DNA from: Lysobacter silvisoli
Lineage (GTDB): Bacteria; Pseudomonadota; Gammaproteobacteria; Xanthomonadales; Xanthomonadaceae
Length of the DNA: 64,000 bases
Assembly: GCF_003382365.1 (NCBI RefSeq)
Contig: NZ_QTSU01000003.1
Coordinates: forward strand, 496,001 to 560,000
Direction of reading: 5' to 3'
Of this stretch, positions 58,703 through 64,000 are shown in pieces. How positions within the stretch are numbered: the first letter of the stretch is position 1; each line of letters begins with the position of its first letter. The notes under the pieces are model-generated. The model made no database searches and was not told the DNA's origin. It was given only the letters and a program-made list of their open reading frames with translations. The position numbers and the translations under genes are program-made.

Positions 58703-60676
58703 ATGCTCACCACCATCCTGCCCTTCCTGATCGGCCTCGGCGTGGTCTTCGCCGTGATCGTGGGCTTCTTCGGTCTGTTCAAGGCCTTCTACATCAAGGT
58801 GCCGCAGGGCACGGCGCTGATCGTCAACGATCTGTCGTCCACGCCCAAGGTGCACTTCACCGGCGCCCTGGTGTACCCGGTGATCTACAAGAAGGAGCTG
58901 ATGCAGATCTCGCTGATCACCCTGGAGGTGGACCGGCGCGGCAAGGATGGCCTGATCTGCAAGGACAACATGCGCGCGGACATCACCGTGGCCTTCTACC
59001 TGCGCGTCAACGAGACCCAGCAGGACGTGCTGAAGGTGGCCAAGGCCGTGGGCACCGAGCGCGCCTCCGACCGCGGCGCGGTCAACGAGCTGTTCAACGC
59101 CAAGTTCTCCGAGGCGCTGAAGACCGTGGGCAAGAAGTTCGAGTTCACCGACCTGTTCGAGAACCGTCAGGACTTCCGCGACCGCGTGCTGGAAACCATC
59201 GGCAACGACCTCAACGGCTACCTGCTCGAGGACGTGGCCATCGACTACCTGGAGCAGACGCCCAAGGACTCGCTGGATCCCAACAACATCCTCGACGCCG
59301 AAGGCATCCGCAAGATCACCCAGCTGACCGCGACCCAGAACGTGATCACCAACGAGCTCGAGCGCAACGAGCAGCTGGCGATCACCAAGAAGAACGTCGA
59401 GACCCGCGAGTCCATGCTCGCGCTGGAGCGCCAGCAGGCCGACGCCGAGGCGCGGCAGAAGCGCGAGATCGAGACCATCAAGGCGCGCGAGGAGGCCGAG
59501 ACGGCCAAGGTGCGCGAGGAAGAGCGGCTCAAGGCGGAGCAGGCGCGCATCACCGCGCAGGAACAGATCGACATCCGCGAAGAGAACCGCATGCGCGAAG
59601 TCGAAGTGGCGCAGCAGAACCGCCAGCGCGCGGTGGTGATCGAGGTCGAGAAGGTGACCCGCGCCAAGGACCTGGAAGTGGTCTCGCGCGAGCGCGAAGT
59701 CGAGCTGCAGAAGATCGACAAGGAAAAGGCCCTGGAGCAGCAGCGCAAGGACATCGCCAACGTGATCCGCGAGCGCATCGCGGTCGAGAAGACCGTGGCC
59801 CAGGAAGAGGAGCGCATCAAGGAAGTGCGCGCCGTGTCCGAAGCCGATCGCGCCAAGCAGGTGGCGGTGCTGGCCGCGCAGGCCCAGGCCGAGGAAGAGC
59901 TGGTGCGCCTGGTCAAGCAGGCCGAAGCCGACGAGGTCGCGTCCAAGCACAAGGCGGTGGAGATGACCACGCTGGCCCAGGCCGAGCTGGACGCCGCCGC
60001 CAAGCAGGCCGAGGCCAAGAAGAAGATGGCCGAGGGCATCGAAGCCGAGCGCGCCGCGCCCGGTCTGGCCGACGCGCGTGTGCGCGAAGTCACCGCCGGC
60101 GCCAGCGAGAAGGAAGGCCTGGCCGAGGCCCGCGTGGTCGAGGCGCATGCCGACGCCAAGCAGAAGCAGGGCCTGGCCGAAGCCAAGGTGCTGGAGGAGA
60201 ACCTGTACGCGCAGGCCCGCGGCGAGGAGCAATTGGGCGCGGCCAAGGCCAAGGCGGCCAAGGACATGGGCCTGACCGAGGCCGAGGTGCTGCTGCAGAA
60301 GTTCAAGTCCGAGGCCGAGGGCCTGTCGCAGAAGTTCGGCGCGCTCGACGCGCTCAGCGACAGCGCCCGCGCCCACGAAGAGTTCCGCATGCAGCTGGAA
60401 AAGAGCTTCGCCCAGGCCATGGCGTCGATCGACGCCAACAAGGAAGTGGCCAAGGAGCAGGCCGACGTGCTGGCCGCGGCGCTGAGCAAGGCCAACATCG
60501 ACATCGTCGGCGGCGAGGGCGAGTTCTTCAACTCCTTCGCCAAGGCGCTGTCGGTGGGCAAGGCGATCGAAGGCGTGGCCGGCAAGAGCCCGATCGTGCA
60601 GGACGTGCTGCAGAAGCTGCTGTCGCTGCAGGCCGACAAGGGCGGCAAGGCCGACGGCGCTTCGCTGGCGTCCTGA
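58703..60676 (+). CDS. yqiK: YqiK-type flotillin
   Basis: 657 residues. One N-terminal membrane helix (LPFLIGLGVVFAVIVGFFGLF), the SPFH/band-7 domain (VPQGTALIVNDLSSTPKVHFTGALVYPVIYKKELMQISLITLEVDRRGKDGLICKDN and FLRVNETQQDVLKVAKAVG), then about 300 residues of very long coiled coil dominated by Glu, Ala and Lys (EAEAKKKMAEGIEAERAAPG), and a flotillin C-terminal domain. It should assemble large membrane rafts with YqiJ. Start at 58703 follows AGGAG. Confidence 0.93.
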   Translation: MLTTILPFLIGLGVVFAVIVGFFGLFKAFYIKVPQGTALIVNDLSSTPKVHFTGALVYPVIYKKELMQISLITLEVDRRGKDGLICKDNMRADITVAFYLRVNETQQDVLKVAKAVGTERASDRGAVNELFNAKFSEALKTVGKKFEFTDLFENRQDFRDRVLETIGNDLNGYLLEDVAIDYLEQTPKDSLDPNNILDAEGIRKITQLTATQNVITNELERNEQLAITKKNVETRESMLALERQQADAEARQKREIETIKAREEAETAKVREEERLKAEQARITAQEQIDIREENRMREVEVAQQNRQRAVVIEVEKVTRAKDLEVVSREREVELQKIDKEKALEQQRKDIANVIRERIAVEKTVAQEEERIKEVRAVSEADRAKQVAVLAAQAQAEEELVRLVKQAEADEVASKHKAVEMTTLAQAELDAAAKQAEAKKKMAEGIEAERAAPGLADARVREVTAGASEKEGLAEARVVEAHADAKQKQGLAEAKVLEENLYAQARGEEQLGAAKAKAAKDMGLTEAEVLLQKFKSEAEGLSQKFGALDALSDSARAHEEFRMQLEKSFAQAMASIDANKEVAKEQADVLAAALSKANIDIVGGEGEFFNSFAKALSVGKAIEGVAGKSPIVQDVLQKLLSLQADKGGKADGASLAS

Positions 60677-60693
60677 CCGGCGCGACAGGTAGC

Positions 60694-60715
60694 GGCGGCG
60701 GGTTCGCCCGCCGCC
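60694..60715 (+). other. GC-rich UUCG-loop hairpin after the flotillin gene
   Basis: GGCGGCGGG-TTCG-CCCGCCGCC, a perfect 9-bp stem with the extra-stable UUCG tetraloop, 17 bases past the flotillin stop. There is no T tract. A second imperfect stem with TTCCGGC/GCCGGAA follows. It may be a partial terminator between yqiK and the next gene. Confidence 0.6.
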
Positions 60716-60811
60716 CGCACACCCGCCGTTCCGGCTTGGGCCGGAATGGCGGCGAGAGATGCCGGCTTGAAGACCGCGGTTCACAGCACGCTCTAAAAGG
60801 ATGCAGCGAAG

Positions 60812-63800
60812 ATGTCGGACACTCCCCCCTCGCCGCAGGCGGACGCAGCCACCACCGTGCTAGACCAGGCCGTCGCCCAGGGCGGCGCCTACGAGGTGCT
60901 GCGCAAGCGCCTGGGCGAGCAGGGCGCGCGTTTGCGCGCGATCGCCGATGCGCTCAACGCCCAGCGTCTGGCCGAGTTCGGCGACAGCCGCATGGAAGTG
61001 GCCGGCCGCCTGCGCATCCGCACCGAGAACAACTGCGTCGCCCGCGACATCGTCCAGGTCGGCGACTGCCTGTTGTTCGGCTACAACGTCTTCATCGGGC
61101 TGAAGAAGGAAACCCGCATCGAGGACGTGTTCTCGCTGCACAAGCTGGTCGAAGGCGCCGAGGGCTTTGAGGTGGAGGCGGTCGACATGGCGACCAGCTT
61201 CCTCTCCCAGGGCAGCTTCCCGCAGGATTTCCGCGAGCTCTACGCCTATTACAAGAACACCCGCCTGCTGCAGCTGGAAGCGCGAGACGGCAAGCTGCTG
61301 GCCGCGTTCCAGATCGGCGAACGCCTGGACGACATCCGCGTGTTCCGCTGGCAGATCGAAGCCGACGGCCAGGCGCGCTACATCGACAATCGCGGCGAGC
61401 GCGACATCGCGCTGCCGGCGCCGTTCGACTTCGAGTGGACCCGCGCCACCCGCGAGATGGCGGTGCAGGGCCGCCACCCGCACCTGAACATCCTGGACGC
61501 CGTCTTCGTCGAAACCGTCGGCGGCGACCTGACCATCAAGGTCGAGGACAACACCGAAGACGGCCTGGGCATCTATCGCGAGCCGGTCAACGACCGCACC
61601 CAGTCGCTGGACGACGCCCAGGTCGAGTTCGCCCGCGTCGGCAGCCTGGTGCTGCTGCGCGTGCTGCCCTACCGCGAGGAGCAGTGGCGGCACCTGGTGT
61701 TCAACACCCTGACCCGCAAGGTCCAGCGCATCGACGCGATCGGCCAGGCCTGCGTGCAGCTGCCCGAGGACCACGGCATCGTGTTCCCCGGCGGCTACTA
61801 CCTGCAGAACGGCGAGTACAAGACCTTCGATTCGTCCATGGACGGCATGCGCTTCCAGCGCAGCGTGCGTTCGCCCAACGGCGAGGACGTGCTGTACGTG
61901 TTCTACGAGCCGCAGGCCGGGCGCTCGGCGCTGTTCACCTACAACCTGATCCAGCGCCGCCTGCAGACGCCGGTGTACGCGCACGGCCACGCCCGCTACG
62001 ACGACGGCCGCATGGTGATCTTCGTCGCCGAAAGCGAGGAGGCCACCCGCGTCCACCCCATGCAGGTGTGGAACACGCCGTTCTCCAGCGACGAATACGC
62101 CGCCACCAAGCCCGCCGGCAACAGCTTCATGGGCCGCATCGGCAACGCCGAGCTGGTGCGCGGCGTGTCCGACCTGCTCAGCCTGTGCCGCGAGATCGAC
62201 GCCACCGAGGTCTCGGCCCAGCGCTATGCGTTGCTGAGCCAGAACACCCGCCGCCTGTTCGACATCCATCACTGGCTGGGCGACAGCCATGCCGGCGATG
62301 CCGCCACGGTGCTGCGCGAGATCGCCGCCACCAGCGAGTCGGTGATCGACGAGTACGACAAGGTCGAGGGCATCCGCAGCCAATCCGACCGCGCCTTGCG
62401 CGAGGCGCTGAGCCGGCACCAGGGCCTGCTCGCGACCCTGCTGCCCGATAGCTGGCAGACCGTGCAGGAACACGTGGAGGCGCTCAACGGCCTGTCCGCG
62501 CTGCGCGGCCACCTGCTGACCATCCGCGACTACCGCTACATCGACGTGGCCGCCATCGACGCGATGGAGGCCGAGTTGCTGGCCGCGCACGAACGCATCG
62601 GCGCGGCCACCGGCGCGTTCCTGGCCGGCGACAAGGCCCTGCTGCCCTACGGCGAGCGCCTGCAGGCGCTGGACGCGCAGGCACAGCAGGCCGCCAGCGT
62701 GGCCCAGCTGGCCGAGCCGGTGGCGCAGATGCAGGCCATGTCGGCCGACCTGGACATGCTGTCGCAGCTGATGGCCACGCTGCGGGTGGACGACGCGACC
62801 CAGCGCACCCGGATCGTCGAAGCGATCTCGGCGATCTACGCCCGCCTTAACCAGGCCAAGGCGCGCGCCGAGCAGCGGCGCAAGGGCCTGGGCTCGGCCG
62901 AGACCGTGGCCCAGTTCGGCGCCCAGTTCACTTTGTTCGGCCAGGGCGTGGCCAGCGCCTTGGCGCTGGCGCGCGATCCGGAGCAGTGCGACGAGCAGCT
63001 CTCGCGGCTGATGGTGCAGCTGGAGGAACTGGAGAGCCAGTTCGGCGAGCACGAGGACTTCCTCAACGACATCCTGGCCAAGCGCGAGGAATTGCTCGAG
63101 GCCTTCGAGACCCACAAGCAGGCGCTGCTGGACGAGCGCCAGCGCAAGGCGCAGTCGGTGATGGACGCGGCCGCGCGCATCCTGGAAGGCCTGGGCCGGC
63201 GCACCGCGCGCTTCGCCAGCGCCGACGAACTCAACGCCTTCTTCGCCGGCGACCCGCTGATCCTCAAGCTGCGCGAATTGGCCGAACGGCTGCGCACGCT
63301 CAAGGACAGCGTCAAGGCCGACGACGTCGAGGCCCGGCTCAAGGGCGCGCGCGACCAGGCGGTGCGCGCGCTGCGCGACCGCAGCGACCTGTTCGAGGCC
63401 GGCGGCGAAGTGATCAAGCTCGGCCCGCGCCACCGCTTCAGCGTCAACACCCAGGAACTGGACCTGACCCTGTTGCCGCGCGAGGACGGCCTGAACCTGC
63501 ACCTGACCGGCACCGACTTCCTCGAGCCGCTGCGCAGCGAGGCGCTGGATGCGCTGCGCGACTACTGGCAGGTGAGCCTGGATTCGGAATCGCCCACGCT
63601 GTACCGCGGCGAGTACCTGGCCGGCCTGGTGCTGGACGCGGCCGCCGCCGGCCGCGACGGCCTGAGCATGGACGCGCTGCGCCAGCAGCTGGCCCAGCCC
63701 GAGGCGCTGGCGCGCAGCGTGCGCGATTTCGCAGCGCCGCGTTACCGCGAGGGCTACGAGAAGGGCATCCACGACCACGACGCCGCGCGCATCCTGGCCG

Positions 63801-64000
63801 CGTTGATCCCGCTGGCCGACAGCGCCGGCAGCCTGGCCTACGCCGCCGACGCGCGCGCCTTCGCCATCCTGTACTGGGCCCAGGCCGGCACCGGCGAGGA
63901 CGCCGTGCGCTGGCCCGACCGCGCACGCAGCGCGCGCGACATCCAGCGCCTGTTCGGCAGCGACGCCGGCCTGCTCGCGCTGCGCGCGGAAGTGGCCGCG
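60812..64000 (+). CDS. DUF3686-type 'DNA repair ATPase' (3' end beyond window)
   Basis: Open frame from ATG 60812 (MSDTPPSPQADAATTVLDQA) to the end of the window, at least 1063 residues, so the protein continues outside. The N-terminal half matches DUF3686: GDCLLFGYNVFIGLKKETRIEDVFSL, TVGGDLTIKVEDNTEDGLGIYREPVNDRTQSLDDA, VFPGGYYLQNGEYKTFD and HPMQVWNTPF. The second half is coiled-coil (QLSRLMVQLEELESQFGEHEDFLNDILAKREELLEAF). The ATPase motifs of this family lie nearer the C-terminus and are not in the window. It commonly sits with PspA and flotillin genes. Confidence 0.85.
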   Translation, partial: MSDTPPSPQADAATTVLDQAVAQGGAYEVLRKRLGEQGARLRAIADALNAQRLAEFGDSRMEVAGRLRIRTENNCVARDIVQVGDCLLFGYNVFIGLKKETRIEDVFSLHKLVEGAEGFEVEAVDMATSFLSQGSFPQDFRELYAYYKNTRLLQLEARDGKLLAAFQIGERLDDIRVFRWQIEADGQARYIDNRGERDIALPAPFDFEWTRATREMAVQGRHPHLNILDAVFVETVGGDLTIKVEDNTEDGLGIYREPVNDRTQSLDDAQVEFARVGSLVLLRVLPYREEQWRHLVFNTLTRKVQRIDAIGQACVQLPEDHGIVFPGGYYLQNGEYKTFDSSMDGMRFQRSVRSPNGEDVLYVFYEPQAGRSALFTYNLIQRRLQTPVYAHGHARYDDGRMVIFVAESEEATRVHPMQVWNTPFSSDEYAATKPAGNSFMGRIGNAELVRGVSDLLSLCREIDATEVSAQRYALLSQNTRRLFDIHHWLGDSHAGDAATVLREIAATSESVIDEYDKVEGIRSQSDRALREALSRHQGLLATLLPDSWQTVQEHVEALNGLSALRGHLLTIRDYRYIDVAAIDAMEAELLAAHERIGAATGAFLAGDKALLPYGERLQALDAQAQQAASVAQLAEPVAQMQAMSADLDMLSQLMATLRVDDATQRTRIVEAISAIYARLNQAKARAEQRRKGLGSAETVAQFGAQFTLFGQGVASALALARDPEQCDEQLSRLMVQLEELESQFGEHEDFLNDILAKREELLEAFETHKQALLDERQRKAQSVMDAAARILEGLGRRTARFASADELNAFFAGDPLILKLRELAERLRTLKDSVKADDVEARLKGARDQAVRALRDRSDLFEAGGEVIKLGPRHRFSVNTQELDLTLLPREDGLNLHLTGTDFLEPLRSEALDALRDYWQVSLDSESPTLYRGEYLAGLVLDAAAAGRDGLSMDALRQQLAQPEALARSVRDFAAPRYREGYEKGIHDHDAARILAALIPLADSAGSLAYAADARAFAILYWAQAGTGEDAVRWPDRARSARDIQRLFGSDAGLLALRAEVAA

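Noticed and set aside
60860..63778. 972-codon minus-strand open frame
   Set aside because: Lies opposite the DUF3686 gene, which has recognisable family motifs; the antisense frame has none.

Overview
The window is very GC-rich, densely coded bacterial DNA. Several gene products point to a Lysobacter-like member of the Xanthomonadaceae: an OleA very close to the Xanthomonas enzyme, two Ax21-family outer-membrane proteins, a toxin whose C-terminus looks like the Xanthomonadales T4SS-recruitment domain (XVIPCD), and the long intergenic repeats typical of this family. I saw no rRNA, tRNA, CRISPR array, integrase or transposase.

Layout. 1-13.6 kb is mostly housekeeping: the end of an NtrC-type regulator, a SodC lipoprotein, an acetyltransferase, a thiolase, the hemD-hemX-hemY operon on the minus strand, a thioesterase, a rhodanese, secB and gpsA. 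13.6-17.3 kb holds a cysteine-rich secreted protein, a repeat element and the tandem Ax21-family genes. 17.6-21.8 kb is an RNA-repair locus: rtcR on the minus strand, and rtcB-rtcA on the plus strand behind a near-perfect sigma-54 promoter. The rtcBA transcript has a three-hairpin leader, a 12-bp hairpin over the rtcB stop codon and a hairpin between the cistrons. 21.8-31.2 kb is an eight-gene minus-strand operon: class II aldolase, tandem nucleotidyltransferase, methyltransferase, GT2, GDPD-like protein, membrane/kinase fusion, HAD phosphatase and a GT87-like membrane protein. It probably makes a surface glycan or glycolipid that I cannot name. 31.6-46.5 kb is a biosynthetic cluster: three one-module NRPS proteins (C-A-T, C-A-T, C-A-T-R), an MFS exporter, an MbtH-like protein, a protein of unknown function and a kynurenine-3-monooxygenase-like enzyme. 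The product should be a tripeptide released reductively as an aldehyde or alcohol, with glycine predicted at position 2.

46.8-53.8 kb carries a DUF302 protein, trmL, a large M16 protease, a third copy of the repeat, a small lipoprotein and oleA. 53.9-56.3 kb is a likely T4SS effector-immunity pair: a lipoprotein followed by a lysozyme-like/RTX/XVIPCD toxin. 56.5 kb to the end is an envelope-stress operon: a DUF2170 protein with a ribbon-helix-helix-like N-terminus, PspA, YqiJ, a YqiK flotillin and the start of a DUF3686 'DNA repair ATPase' that leaves the window.

All family assignments come from reading motifs by eye; no database search was run. The best candidates for undescribed biology are the NRPS cluster, the minus-strand glycan operon, the structured RNA of the rtc operon and the T4SS toxin pair.
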